Part shown: positions 26,244 to 34,532 of the stretch, one piece after another | Position numbering within the stretch: position 1 is the stretch's first letter | How the letters are laid out: each line of letters begins with the position of its first letter | Source of the DNA: Bordetella genomosp. 9 | Lineage (GTDB): Bacteria > Pseudomonadota > Gammaproteobacteria > Burkholderiales > Burkholderiaceae_B | Assembly: GCF_002119725.1 (NCBI RefSeq) | Contig: NZ_CP021109.1 | Location: 1,860,001-1,924,000, forward strand | Direction: 5' to 3' | DNA length: 64,000 bases | Notes under the pieces: generated by a model | The model's input: the letters and a program-made list of their open reading frames with translations, nothing else | What the model was told of the DNA's origin: nothing | The model's database searches: none | Position numbers and translations under genes: made by a program

Positions 26244-27748
26244 GCCGCGGCGAGCGAAATATCGCCTGGATCGAATCTCACTGCAGGATTCCGGAAGGGC
26301 GATTCGTAGGTAAGCCGGTCAAGCTATCGGCCGCGCAAAAGCGCTGGCTCCGCGCGATTTACGACACGCCGACGCGGACTTTCATTCTTTCGATGGCTCG
26401 GAAGAATGCCAAGACCGCCACGGCAGGGTTTCTGCTGCTGCTGCACCTGTGCGGACCTGAGGCGAGGCCCAACAGCCAGCTGTACAGCGCTGCGCAGTCC
26501 CGGGAACAGGCGGCGATCCTATTCGCGCTGGCGGCAAAAGTGGTGCGCATGTCGCCCGATTTGAGCCAGTACGTGGTCATTCGGGACACCGCAAAGCAGC
26601 TTTTTTGCCCTGAGCTTGGCACGTTGTACCGGGCATTGTCGGCAGAAGCCAGCACCGCATACGGGCTTTCGCCTGTGTTTACGGTGCATGACGAGCTGGG
26701 CCAGGTGAAAGGCCCTCGATCGGAGCTATACGAAGCGCTGGAAACCGCGTCTGCGGCTCAGGAATCGCCCCTGTCGATCATCATCAGCACGCAGGCCCCC
26801 ACCGATGCGGACCTGTTGAGCCTGTTGATTGACGACGCGCTGACCGGTGCTGACCCGCGGACAAAGGTGGTGCTGCACACGGCGCCGTTGGACGCGGATC
26901 CGTTCGACGAGGACACGATAAGGCTGGCGAACCCGCATTACGACGAGTTCATGAACCGGGAAGAGGTGCGCCGGCAGGCGGCAGACGCCAAGCGGATGCC
27001 GAGTCGTGAAGCGGCCTATCGCAACCTGATTCTGAACCAGCGCGTGGAGGCGAGTAACCCCTTTATCTCCCGGACGGTATGGGAGGAAAACGGGGAAGAG
27101 CCCGAGAGCCTGGAAGGGAAGGCAGTCTACGGTGGGCTGGATCTGTCCAGCGTGTCGGATCTGACGGCGCTTGTGCTGGTCTCGGACGATGGCGACGTGC
27201 ATCCCACCTTCTGGCTGCCGGGAGAAGGGCTGGCAGAGAAAGCCAGGAATGACCGGGTGCCGTATGACGTGTGGGCGGACGATGAGTTGTTGCAAACGAC
27301 GCCGGGCCGCGCGATTGAGTACGAATACATCGCTCACTATCTGCGCGAGGTGTTCGACCGGTACGACATCCGGGCACTCGCCTTCGACCGCTACAACATG
27401 CGGTTTCTGAAGCCATGGCTGGAGCGAGCCGGATTCACCGAAGAAGAGCTTGAGAAGTTCGTGGAGTTCGGCCAGGGCTTTGTGTCGATGAGCCCGGCGA
27501 TTCGTGAACTGGAGGCCAGACTGCTGGCGAAGAAGCTCAAGCACGGGAAGCACCCGGTACTGACGATGTGCGCCGCGAATGCTGTAGCAGTGTCAGACCC
27601 AGCCGGAAATCGGAAATTCACGAAATCGAAAGCGTCTGGCCGGATTGACGGGATGGTTGCGCTAGCCATGGCGGTAGGTGTGATGCCAAACGAAACCGAG
27701 GACGACGGCGACTTTGCCGACTTTATTAGGGATCCCATCATCGTATGA
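26222..27748 (+). CDS. terL: Terminase large subunit
   Basis: 508 aa. The N-terminal ATPase has the Walker A-like SMARKNAKTA and Walker B FTVHDELG. The C-terminal RNaseH-like nuclease has first acidic YGGLDLSSVSDLT, then ALAFDRYN and a late RIDGMVALAMA. It belongs to the terminase_1 group that pairs with P27-type TerS. GTG start inside terS. Length is typical. Confidence 0.93.
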   Translation: MGTRRGLSRGERNIAWIESHCRIPEGRFVGKPVKLSAAQKRWLRAIYDTPTRTFILSMARKNAKTATAGFLLLLHLCGPEARPNSQLYSAAQSREQAAILFALAAKVVRMSPDLSQYVVIRDTAKQLFCPELGTLYRALSAEASTAYGLSPVFTVHDELGQVKGPRSELYEALETASAAQESPLSIIISTQAPTDADLLSLLIDDALTGADPRTKVVLHTAPLDADPFDEDTIRLANPHYDEFMNREEVRRQAADAKRMPSREAAYRNLILNQRVEASNPFISRTVWEENGEEPESLEGKAVYGGLDLSSVSDLTALVLVSDDGDVHPTFWLPGEGLAEKARNDRVPYDVWADDELLQTTPGRAIEYEYIAHYLREVFDRYDIRALAFDRYNMRFLKPWLERAGFTEEELEKFVEFGQGFVSMSPAIRELEARLLAKKLKHGKHPVLTMCAANAVAVSDPAGNRKFTKSKASGRIDGMVALAMAVGVMPNETEDDGDFADFIRDPIIV

Positions 27749-28980
27749 AAACCAAGGCAAAGCCCGGCCGAGTGAAGGCCGCGCTATTGAACTGGCTAGG
27801 GGTTCCCATCAGTTTGACCGATGAGGCGTTCTGGGCGCAGTTCGGAGTGACTGCGGCGGGGCAGCAAGTCAACGAGAAGACCGTATTGCAGTTGTCGGCC
27901 GTCTGGGCGTGCTCCAGACTGGTCGCGGAAACCATATCAACTCTGCCTTTGGGGCTATATGAACGCACGCCGACCGGCCGGATCTCGGCGGATCGGCACC
28001 CTCTGTACAACCTGATCCATGCACGGCCAAGTGCGGATACGACGGCTACGGTGTTCTGGGAAGCAAAGATTGCGTCCATGCTGCTGCGTGGGAACGGGTT
28101 TTCGGAAAAGAAGTACATCCGGGATCGCCTTGTCGCATTGGAGTTCCTGGTGCCCTCTCGCCTCGCAATCTCCCGCGATGCGAACGGCAATCCGAAGTAC
28201 CGATATACGGAAAAGAACGGCAAGCAGCGCGATATCCCGGCGAGCCGGATCTTCCGTATTCCTGGGTTCACGTTGGACGGGGATTGGGGCCTGAGCGTCA
28301 TCGAGTACGGCGCTAGTGTGTTCGGGTCGGCATTGGCGGCGTCTACGGCCGCCAATAGCACATTTGAGAAGGGCCTGGCCCCGACGGTGGCCTTCACGGT
28401 TGACCGCGTGCTGAAGAAAGAGCAGCGCGACGATTTCCGCAAGTCAGTCGAAGAAATCAGCGGGGCACTGAACGCGGGGAGGTCGCCTGTGCTTGAGGGC
28501 GGCATGGACGCCAAGACGATTGGCATCAAACCAAGCGATGCGCAGTTGCTCGAGTCTCGCAACTTCAGTGTCGAGGAAATCTGCCGCTGGTTCCGAGTTC
28601 CCCCGCACATGGTTGGGCATACGGCCAATTCCACGAGCTGGGGGACCGGGATCGAGCAGCAGATGATCGGATTCCTCACGTTCACGCTGCGCCCCTGGCT
28701 TACCCGCATCGAGCAGGCGATCAACAAGGATTTGCTATCCCCTGCGGACCAACTGCGCTACTACGCGGAGTTCAGCGTGGAAGGGCTGCTGCGGGCGGAT
28801 TCGGCCGGTAGGGCCTCGTACGAATCGACCATGGTTAACAACGGGATCATGACCCGCGACGAGGTTCGACGCTTGGAGAACCTGCCCCCGAAGGGCGGCA
28901 ATGCGGACGTGCTCACCGTTCAGACCGCCCTTATCCCGATCGATCAACTGGGCAACGCCCAAACCGTCACCCAGGAGTAA
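27745..28980 (+). CDS. HK97-family portal protein
   Basis: 411 aa. Shows the family's LSAVWACSRLVAETISTLPL near the N-terminus, SRIFRIPGF, and the RWFRVPPHMVGH motif in the wing/stem region. Starts ATGA-coupled to terL. Forms the dodecameric DNA channel at one capsid vertex. Confidence 0.93.
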   Translation: MKTKAKPGRVKAALLNWLGVPISLTDEAFWAQFGVTAAGQQVNEKTVLQLSAVWACSRLVAETISTLPLGLYERTPTGRISADRHPLYNLIHARPSADTTATVFWEAKIASMLLRGNGFSEKKYIRDRLVALEFLVPSRLAISRDANGNPKYRYTEKNGKQRDIPASRIFRIPGFTLDGDWGLSVIEYGASVFGSALAASTAANSTFEKGLAPTVAFTVDRVLKKEQRDDFRKSVEEISGALNAGRSPVLEGGMDAKTIGIKPSDAQLLESRNFSVEEICRWFRVPPHMVGHTANSTSWGTGIEQQMIGFLTFTLRPWLTRIEQAINKDLLSPADQLRYYAEFSVEGLLRADSAGRASYESTMVNNGIMTRDEVRRLENLPPKGGNADVLTVQTALIPIDQLGNAQTVTQE

Positions 28981-28985
28981 ACCCA

Positions 28986-29843
28986 ATGCCACGAAATCAC
29001 CTTCCGGCAGCGCCGGAGGGGCGCCCCTGCGCGGGTGTCAGATATGACCTGTCTCCCAAGGCGCTGGACCGCTGGAATCCCGGCATCAAGGCAGCCGCCG
29101 AGGAAGATAACACGATCAGCGTTTTCGACGTGATTGGGCAGGACTACTGGACCGGCGAAGGTGTCACGGCCCGGCGCATTGCCTCGGCGCTCCGTTCGAT
29201 GGACGGCAAGGACATCACGGTCAATGTGAATTCGCCGGGTGGCGACATGTTCGAAGGCCTCGCGATCTACAACCTGCTGCGCCAGCATAAGGGCGATGTG
29301 ACGGTACGCGTCCTCGGTGTGGCAGCTTCGGCAGCTTCGATCATCGCCATGGCTGGCGATCGCGTGGAGATCGCCCGGGCCGGTTTCCTCATGATTCACA
29401 ACTGCTGGGTGATGGCGGTCGGCAATCGGCACGACTTCCGGGAAGTGGCGGACACGATGGAGCCGTTCGACCAAGCGATGGCCGATATCTACGCAGCCAG
29501 AACCGGCGACACATTGGAATCGATACAAGCCTTGATGGACGCGGAGACATGGATCGGCGGCGCTGATGCTGTTTCCCAGGGTTTCGCTGATTCCCTGCTT
29601 CCGTCAGACGAGATCACCCAAACCGACCAAAAGGCCAGCGCCGCGGCAGTGCGGCGTATGGAGACCGCCTTGCGCTCCTCGGGAATGACCAGAAGCGAAG
29701 CCATGCGGTTGATCAGCGACTTCAAGACCAGCCTGCGTGATGCGGCTGGCGGCGGTGGGCGCGATGCCACCGAACGCGGCCTGAGCGATTCAGCCGCTTC
29801 TGAAGCAGCCGCACTCGCGGCATCCCTCATCAAATCCCTATAA
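28986..29843 (+). CDS. ClpP-like prohead protease
   Basis: 285 aa. It has a ClpP/crotonase-type serine protease domain: VNVNSPGGDMFEGLAIYN, the nucleophile region GVAASAASIIAMAGD, and the catalytic His in FLMIHNCW. A Gly/Ala/Ser-rich linker and a helical end follow. It lies between portal and capsid, the place of the head maturation protease that removes the capsid delta domain. Confidence 0.9.
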   Translation: MPRNHLPAAPEGRPCAGVRYDLSPKALDRWNPGIKAAAEEDNTISVFDVIGQDYWTGEGVTARRIASALRSMDGKDITVNVNSPGGDMFEGLAIYNLLRQHKGDVTVRVLGVAASAASIIAMAGDRVEIARAGFLMIHNCWVMAVGNRHDFREVADTMEPFDQAMADIYAARTGDTLESIQALMDAETWIGGADAVSQGFADSLLPSDEITQTDQKASAAAVRRMETALRSSGMTRSEAMRLISDFKTSLRDAAGGGGRDATERGLSDSAASEAAALAASLIKSL

Positions 29844-29852
29844 GGAAACATC

Positions 29853-31055
29853 ATGTCCCTGGAAAAGGATATCGAAACCATCACCGCCAGTTTGAAGCAG
29901 GTCAACGACCAACTGAAAGCCAATGCGGAAACCGCACAGAAGGAGATCAAGGCGCATGCCCAGATGTCCGAAGAAACCAAGGCGAAGGTGGACCAACTGC
30001 TGGTTCAGCAAGGCGAGCTGCAGGCGCGTCTGCAAGCTGCCGAACAGCTGGTTGTGAAGCTGCAAGACGGCGGCGGCGACATGCGGCCGGCCTCGATGGG
30101 CGAAGAGTTTATCAAGGCCGAAGGCTTCGAGTCGTTCGCGACTAAGGCCGCCGGTGGCATGAAGGGCAGCTTCTCCGTGCCGGTCAAGGCGGCCATCACC
30201 AGCCTGGACACGTCTGCCGGCGAACTGATCCAACCCACCCGCGTCGGGCTGATTCAGCCTGTCCAGCAACGTCTGTTCATCCGTGACCTTCTGTCGTGGG
30301 GCCGCACCGGCTCGAACAGCATCGAGTACGTGCGCGAAACCGGCTTCACGAACAACGCCAACGTCGTGTCGGAGAACCCGACAAATCCGAAGCCGGAATC
30401 AGACATCACGTTCGAACTGGACACGGATCCGGTGGCGACCATCGCCCATTGGGTACGCGCCTCGCGCCAGGTTCTTTCCGACGCGGCCATGCTGGCAAGC
30501 TACATCGACGGGCGCTTGCGCTACGGCCTGAAGCTGAAGGAAGAGGCGCAGCTACTCAAGGGCTCGGGCGTCGGATTGAACCTGAACGGCATCTACACCC
30601 AGGCATCGGCCTATGCCAACCCAGGAGTGACTGTCCAAGCAGAAACCGCTATTGACCGCCTGCGCCTGGCGTTGCTGCAAGTGACGCTGGCCGAGTTCGA
30701 TGCGGATGGCATCGTTCTCAGCCCTATTGATTGGGCAGCTATCGAACTGACCAAGACCACGGATAACGCGTACCTGTTCGCCACGCCTACCGGTCTGGCT
30801 ACTCCTGGCTTGTGGGGCCGTCCGGTTGTGCCAACCCAGGCCATGACTGCGGGTGAGTTCTTGGTCGGTGCGTTCCAGCAGGGCGCCCAGGGTTGGGATC
30901 GTGAGGATGTGTCGGTGACGGTTTCTACCGAAGACCGGGACAACTTCGTGAAGAACATGGTCACGATCCTGTGCGAAGAGCGCGTGGGCCTGTCTGTCTA
31001 CCGCCCGGAGTCATTCGTGAAGGGCGACTTCGCCGGGCTGGCGGCCTCGGCATAA
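29853..31055 (+). CDS. HK97-like major capsid protein
   Basis: 400 aa. Residues 1-70 are a coiled-coil delta/scaffold segment (IETITASLKQVNDQLKANAE ...). The HK97 fold follows (VPVKAAITSLDTSAGELIQP ... DPVATIAHWVRASRQVLSDA ... YIDGRLRYGLKLKEEAQLLK ... VGLSVYRPESFVKGDF). The delta region is likely removed by the upstream protease. The cleavage site is not certain from sequence. Confidence 0.93.
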   Translation: MSLEKDIETITASLKQVNDQLKANAETAQKEIKAHAQMSEETKAKVDQLLVQQGELQARLQAAEQLVVKLQDGGGDMRPASMGEEFIKAEGFESFATKAAGGMKGSFSVPVKAAITSLDTSAGELIQPTRVGLIQPVQQRLFIRDLLSWGRTGSNSIEYVRETGFTNNANVVSENPTNPKPESDITFELDTDPVATIAHWVRASRQVLSDAAMLASYIDGRLRYGLKLKEEAQLLKGSGVGLNLNGIYTQASAYANPGVTVQAETAIDRLRLALLQVTLAEFDADGIVLSPIDWAAIELTKTTDNAYLFATPTGLATPGLWGRPVVPTQAMTAGEFLVGAFQQGAQGWDREDVSVTVSTEDRDNFVKNMVTILCEERVGLSVYRPESFVKGDFAGLAASA

Positions 31056-31095
31056 GACGGCGGGGGCTGAGGCCCCTGTCCTTATGGAGAAGATG

Positions 31096-31350
31096 ATGGT
31101 TACGGTTACTGCGCGGCAGTCCTTCGATCACGATGGCAAACGAATGCCGGGCGATCAATTCGAGGTCAGCGAGCAGCACGCTAAGCAACTGGCTTGCAAG
31201 GGCCTGATCGATACATGGAGCAACGATTCCGCTGACCCTCAAGAGGCCGCTGGCGAACCGTCGTCTGCATCGCAAGCGGCCCAAGCCTCACGGCGGACGA
31301 CTGCGAAGCGGTCCGGGCGTGGCGCACGGGGTCGAAAGATCGAGGGGTAA
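31096..31350 (+). CDS. Small head-region protein
   Basis: 84 aa from ATG 31096 (MVTVTARQSFDHDGKRMPGD), chosen because GGAG lies 6 bases upstream; ATG 31084 is also in frame. The first 45 residues form a compact domain common after capsid genes (FEVSEQHAKQLACKGLI). The Ser/Ala/Arg-rich tail overlaps the next frame. Likely head decoration or connector accessory; not proven. Confidence 0.6.
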   Translation: MVTVTARQSFDHDGKRMPGDQFEVSEQHAKQLACKGLIDTWSNDSADPQEAAGEPSSASQAAQASRRTTAKRSGRGARGRKIEG

Positions 31351-31793
31351 TTGTAATCAACACGACGTTCCGGTTAGCCCCATGGGCGGACGTTCTGTAT
31401 GCCATGGACCGGGCCTGGTGGAAAGAGTACGGGGAAGAAGCGATCAGTAGTTTCCGTGGGGAGCTTTGGGCACCATTGACAGGTCTTCGGGGTGTCCGCA
31501 AGGCATCCTTCGATTACGGGAAGAATTCGGGTCTGGGCGCCATATCGCTGGCGGTGCATTGGGGCGCGCAGCGGATCATATTGATCGGTTACGACTGCCA
31601 GAAGACGGAAGGAAAGGCGCATTGGCATGCCGACCATCCCAACGGGCTGGGCAATGCTGGCGCGGTGGACAAGTGGCCTGCTCAATTCGAAGCCTTGGCG
31701 AACCGCCTGATGATAGAGGTTGTGAACGCGTCACGTTCGACGGCGCTGAAATGCTTTCCTCGGCGCGCACTTAATGAGGCATTGCTGCAATGA
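31236..31793 (+). CDS. Conserved head-region protein with no start codon
   Basis: The open frame 31236-31793 encodes WRTVVCIASGPSLTADDCEA ... VIVINTTFRLAPWADVLYAM ... LGAISLAVHWGAQRIILIGY. This looks like an intact Rossmann-type protein with the GSGPSLT motif at its true N-terminus. However, no ATG, GTG or TTG occurs before ATG 31404, which would delete the motif. The preceding in-frame TGA is at 31233. The frame is -1 relative to the upstream gene. It may use a frameshift, a rare ATT start, or be damaged. Confidence 0.55.
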   Translation, partial: PSRGRWRTVVCIASGPSLTADDCEAVRAWRTGSKDRGVIVINTTFRLAPWADVLYAMDRAWWKEYGEEAISSFRGELWAPLTGLRGVRKASFDYGKNSGLGAISLAVHWGAQRIILIGYDCQKTEGKAHWHADHPNGLGNAGAVDKWPAQFEALANRLMIEVVNASRSTALKCFPRRALNEALLQ

Positions 31794-32101
31794 GCGTCAT
31801 TGACCTACAGTCGGCCAAGCAGTTTCTAGACGTCATCCATAACGCGGACGATGCCAAGCTACAGATGCTGCTCGATGGTGCAGAGCGCGAGGCGCTGGAC
31901 TTCATGAACCGAAAAGAGTTCGGCATGGATGAATGCAGCAGCGAAACGTCTGCCGAGCTTGATGCCATGCCGGATAGCGTGCGGCTTGGCGTGCTGCTTT
32001 TACTTCAGGCAGCGTATCAGGCCACGCCGGATGATGCTAAAAAGCTCCGCATAGCGGCTGAGGTCAAACTTATGCCGTACCGTTGCTTCATGGGGGTCTG
32101 A
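31790..32101 (+). CDS. Head-tail connector (HK97 gp6-like)
   Basis: 103 aa, all-helical: MSVIDLQSAKQFLDVIHNAD DAKLQMLLDGAEREALDFMN ... VRLGVLLLLQAAYQATPDDA. This is the gp6-like DNA-packaging adaptor pattern. ATGA-coupled to the preceding ORF, which supports that the start-less ORF's 3' end is still translated. Confidence 0.8.
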   Translation: MSVIDLQSAKQFLDVIHNADDAKLQMLLDGAEREALDFMNRKEFGMDECSSETSAELDAMPDSVRLGVLLLLQAAYQATPDDAKKLRIAAEVKLMPYRCFMGV

Positions 32102-32457
32102 TGCTTTCCCACCGACTCCGCCACCGCATTGCGCTTCAAGAGCAGGTCAAGGTCCAAGACCCGGACACAGGCGCAGTTAAGCTGACCTGGAAGAACGCCA
32201 GAATCGACCCCGACACGGAGCTTTCCAGTGTCCCGGCCGAAGTCCTGACCGGCCCCGGGCGGGAATGGGTGGGATCAGGCACGATCAACGCGGAAACGTC
32301 CGCGCGTATCAATCTTCGGTGGTTCCCCGGCCTCAAATCGTCGTGGCGGATCCTCTGGGACGGCCGAATCTACAACATCCAGTCCATCGAAACGGACGCA
32401 ACGGGGCGCCAAGAGTGGCGTTTACGTTGTGTAGACGGGCCAAGCGAGGGGCTATGA
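32101..32457 (+). CDS. Head-tail adaptor / head closure protein
   Basis: 118 aa beginning MLSHRLRHRIALQEQVKVQD, a beta-barrel type closure protein (gp10/SPP1 gp16-like): typical 'L..RI.lq' N-terminus, then ARINLRWFPGLKSSWRILWD GRIYNIQSIE. One-base stop/start overlap with the connector. Confidence 0.8.
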   Translation: MLSHRLRHRIALQEQVKVQDPDTGAVKLTWKNARIDPDTELSSVPAEVLTGPGREWVGSGTINAETSARINLRWFPGLKSSWRILWDGRIYNIQSIETDATGRQEWRLRCVDGPSEGL

Positions 32458-33017
32458 AGTTAGAGGTCAAGTTGTCGGGAATGGACGGCATCCTCGCTAC
32501 CCTGAAAAGCTTGCCGGCTGAAGTCGTATCGAAGAACGGCGGCCCGGTAAAGTTGGCGCTCGCGAAGGGCGCCCGCGTCCTAAGAGACGAAGCAAAGAAG
32601 AATCTTCGCGCCTCGATTGAGGCGCCCGGCAAGACTGGTATAACTGAGCGGACTGGCTTCACGGAAAAGAACGTAGTTGCGATGCGCAAGAACCCGCCAT
32701 CCGGAACCAAGGGTGAGCGGTACATCGTCACTGTGAAGCCGGCGGCGCATCCCTCTGCGCGAAAGGTGAAGAGAGCCAGCCGGAGGGCGGCGAATTCCAA
32801 GCGGAGGGTGAGGCAGCGCATAACCCGAGATATCCAGGCCAACGACATTGCTTTCATGATGGAGTATGGAACGAGCAAGCAGGCTGCGTTGCCCTGGCTG
32901 AGACCTGCGTTTAGTGCCAAGGCTCAGCAGGCTATCGACGTATCTGCGGCGGACCTAGTGAAGAGGGTGGAAGCGATCGTCAACAAGCTTAGCGTGCAGA
33001 ACGCATCCAAGAAATAG
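32454..33017 (+). CDS. HK97 gp10-like tail component
   Basis: 187 aa: MKLEVKLSGMDGILATLKSL ... RVLRDEAKKNLRAS ... DIAFMMEYGTSKQAALPWLR PAFSAK. The final 'MEYGTS...PFLRPA'-like motif is typical of gp10-like minor tail proteins. It carries an Arg/Lys-rich insertion (KRASRRAANSKRRVRQRI). ATGA-coupled. Confidence 0.8.
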   Translation: MKLEVKLSGMDGILATLKSLPAEVVSKNGGPVKLALAKGARVLRDEAKKNLRASIEAPGKTGITERTGFTEKNVVAMRKNPPSGTKGERYIVTVKPAAHPSARKVKRASRRAANSKRRVRQRITRDIQANDIAFMMEYGTSKQAALPWLRPAFSAKAQQAIDVSAADLVKRVEAIVNKLSVQNASKK

Positions 33018-33019
33018 CT

Positions 33020-33388
33020 ATGAGCATTCTCCCGCCTGTTTTCCGGCTGCTCGCCGTACCTACAGTGAGCGCCATTGTCGGAGCGGACCCTGTACGCATC
33101 TATCGGCACGGGTCCGCGCCCCAGGACGTTCAGAAGCCATACATTACGTGGTTCTCCGTCGATGCTCAGCCCTATGACCAGCTCAGCGGGCCGCCTTGCG
33201 GGGACTTCGATACAGTACAGATCGACTGCTGGTCGATGGACGACGAGCAGGTGGAAGCGCTGGCAACCGCCGTCCGGGACGCCTTGGATGCAGGTGGCAT
33301 CGCCAACCGGCTTGTCATCGATCAGCGAGAAACCGACACGAAGCTTTTCCGCATCGCCATACAAGCCGATTTCATACGCAGCAGATAA
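33020..33388 (+). CDS. Tail completion protein (DUF3168-like)
   Basis: 122 aa: ADPVRIYRHGSAPQDVQKPY ITWFSVD ... DTVQIDCWSMDDEQVEALAT AVRDAL, the usual gp17/DUF3168 pattern of alpha-beta tail terminators. Followed by a terminator hairpin before the tail tube gene. Confidence 0.8.
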   Translation: MSILPPVFRLLAVPTVSAIVGADPVRIYRHGSAPQDVQKPYITWFSVDAQPYDQLSGPPCGDFDTVQIDCWSMDDEQVEALATAVRDALDAGGIANRLVIDQRETDTKLFRIAIQADFIRSR

Positions 33389-33406
33389 CTTTCACCTTTT
33401 CCATCC

Positions 33407-33434
33407 GGCCCGCCTTGTTGAGCGGGCCTTTTTA
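33407..33434 (+). terminator. Intrinsic terminator before tail tube gene
   Basis: GGCCCGC (33407-33413), 8-nt loop, GCGGGCC (33422-33428), then TTTTTATT. It probably lowers read-through or defines a processed 5' end for the abundant tail-tube message. Confidence 0.75.
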
Positions 33435-33447
33435 TTGGAGCTTCAAA

Positions 33448-33915
33448 ATGCCGATCAAGTCTCAGGGCACCGAGCTTTTCTATGTCAAACCCGGCGATAC
33501 GCCGACCCTGGTCAAGCTGCATTGCCCCACCGGCATCACCGGCCTGGGCGGCGCCGCGGATCAGATCGAGACGACTTGCTTGTCCGATACCGACGATAAG
33601 CAGTACACGCGTGGCCTGGGGAACCCTGGCCAAGTCTCTGCGCCGGTCAACTTCGACCCCCAGCAGGTCAGCCATCAGGACATGTTTGCCCTTAAGGCGT
33701 CGGGCGAAACCCTCCAATGGATCATCGCTCTGTCCGATGGCACGGCGGCACCTACGCTTACGGGAAGCACGATTACGCCGCCCACCGACCGTACGAGCAT
33801 CCAGTTCAGCGCCTACATCGCCGATTGGGCGCTGGATATCGCCGCAAACGACATCGTGAAGGGCACGCTCACCCTGCAGCGTTCCGGATCCGTAACCCTG
33901 ACCCCGAAGGCGTAA
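33448..33915 (+). CDS. Major tail tube protein
   Basis: 155 aa, beta-rich: MPIKSQGTELFYVKPGDTPT ... ITGLGGAADQIETTCLSDTD ... RGLGNPGQVSAPVNFDPQ, matching lambda gpV-type tube proteins without the Ig-like domain. RBS TTGGAG lies upstream. Position before the G/GT pair is canonical. Confidence 0.88.
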   Translation: MPIKSQGTELFYVKPGDTPTLVKLHCPTGITGLGGAADQIETTCLSDTDDKQYTRGLGNPGQVSAPVNFDPQQVSHQDMFALKASGETLQWIIALSDGTAAPTLTGSTITPPTDRTSIQFSAYIADWALDIAANDIVKGTLTLQRSGSVTLTPKA

Positions 33916-33918
33916 TCA

Positions 33919-34296
33919 ATGCTGGATAAGTCTCTCTTCGCCAGCGCGGAAGTTCAGGAGCGCGAAGTCACCTTGCCGGACGGTGGGAAGCACAAGCTGT
34001 ACTTCAGGGAAGCGTCTGCCGTTGACTTTCGGAAGTTCGTCTTCGCCCAGCGCTCCGAGGATGAAGATCGGCAAGCGGCCAGCATTTCGCAGCTCATTGC
34101 CGCCTGTGTCTGTGAGCCGGATGGCAAGCCTGCATTGACCGTCGAGCAGGCAAGCCGGCTAAAGCCAGCGGCTGCGAACGCCATCTTTTCGATCATCATG
34201 GAAATGGCACAGCCCCCGGAGGGAAACGGCTCGCGGCTGGAGGCGAAGATTGGTTCTGGCACGTCCTCGCCCTCCGACTCGGCGGCCGAACAATAG
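33919..34296 (+). CDS. Tail assembly chaperone G
   Basis: 125 aa: MLDKSLFASAEVQEREVTLP DGGKHKLYFREASAVDFRKF ... ending PPEGNGSRLEAKIGSGTSSP SDSAAEQ. Acts with the GT fusion as chaperone for tape measure and tube. The last 22 residues are read only when no frameshift takes place at 34221-34227. Confidence 0.85.
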   Translation: MLDKSLFASAEVQEREVTLPDGGKHKLYFREASAVDFRKFVFAQRSEDEDRQAASISQLIAACVCEPDGKPALTVEQASRLKPAAANAIFSIIMEMAQPPEGNGSRLEAKIGSGTSSPSDSAAEQ

Positions 34297-34523
34297 CCGA
34301 GTGGCAGGCAGCAATGAGCCAAGCGGAGTTCGCATCCTGGCTCGAGTTCTACAACCGGTATCCCTTTGACGACATGCACACGATCCACAGGCCGGCCGCC
34401 CTGATCGCCCAAAGCATGCGTGGAGGGGAGATCGGGCCGCTCATTGACTGGCTGCAGCCGCGTGACACTGAGTTTACGGACGCGGACCGCAAGACCCTTG
34501 CGGCGTTCGGGTTCAAATCGTAA
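33919..34523 (+). CDS. Tail assembly chaperone GT, -1 frameshift product
   Basis: The first 103 codons of G, then a -1 shift, then 98 residues: RLAAGGEDWFWHVLALRLGG RTIAEWQAAMSQAEFASWLE FYNRYPFDD ... The T part has the usual LALRLG/TIAEW start, which lies upstream of the first ATG (34314) in its frame and so needs the frameshift. The open T frame runs upstream past the slip site. About 201 aa in total. Confidence 0.88.
34221..34227 (+). other. Slippery heptamer GGGAAAC for -1 frameshifting
   Basis: In the G frame it reads (ga)G-GGA-AAC, the canonical X-XXY-YYZ form and one base from lambda's GGGAAAG. It lies exactly where the G and T frames overlap. Confidence 0.88.
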
Positions 34524-34532
34524 GGACGGATA

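Noticed and set aside
27738-28727. Long minus-strand frame opposite the portal gene
   Set aside because: Runs against the strongly supported portal gene; Ser-rich with no domain.
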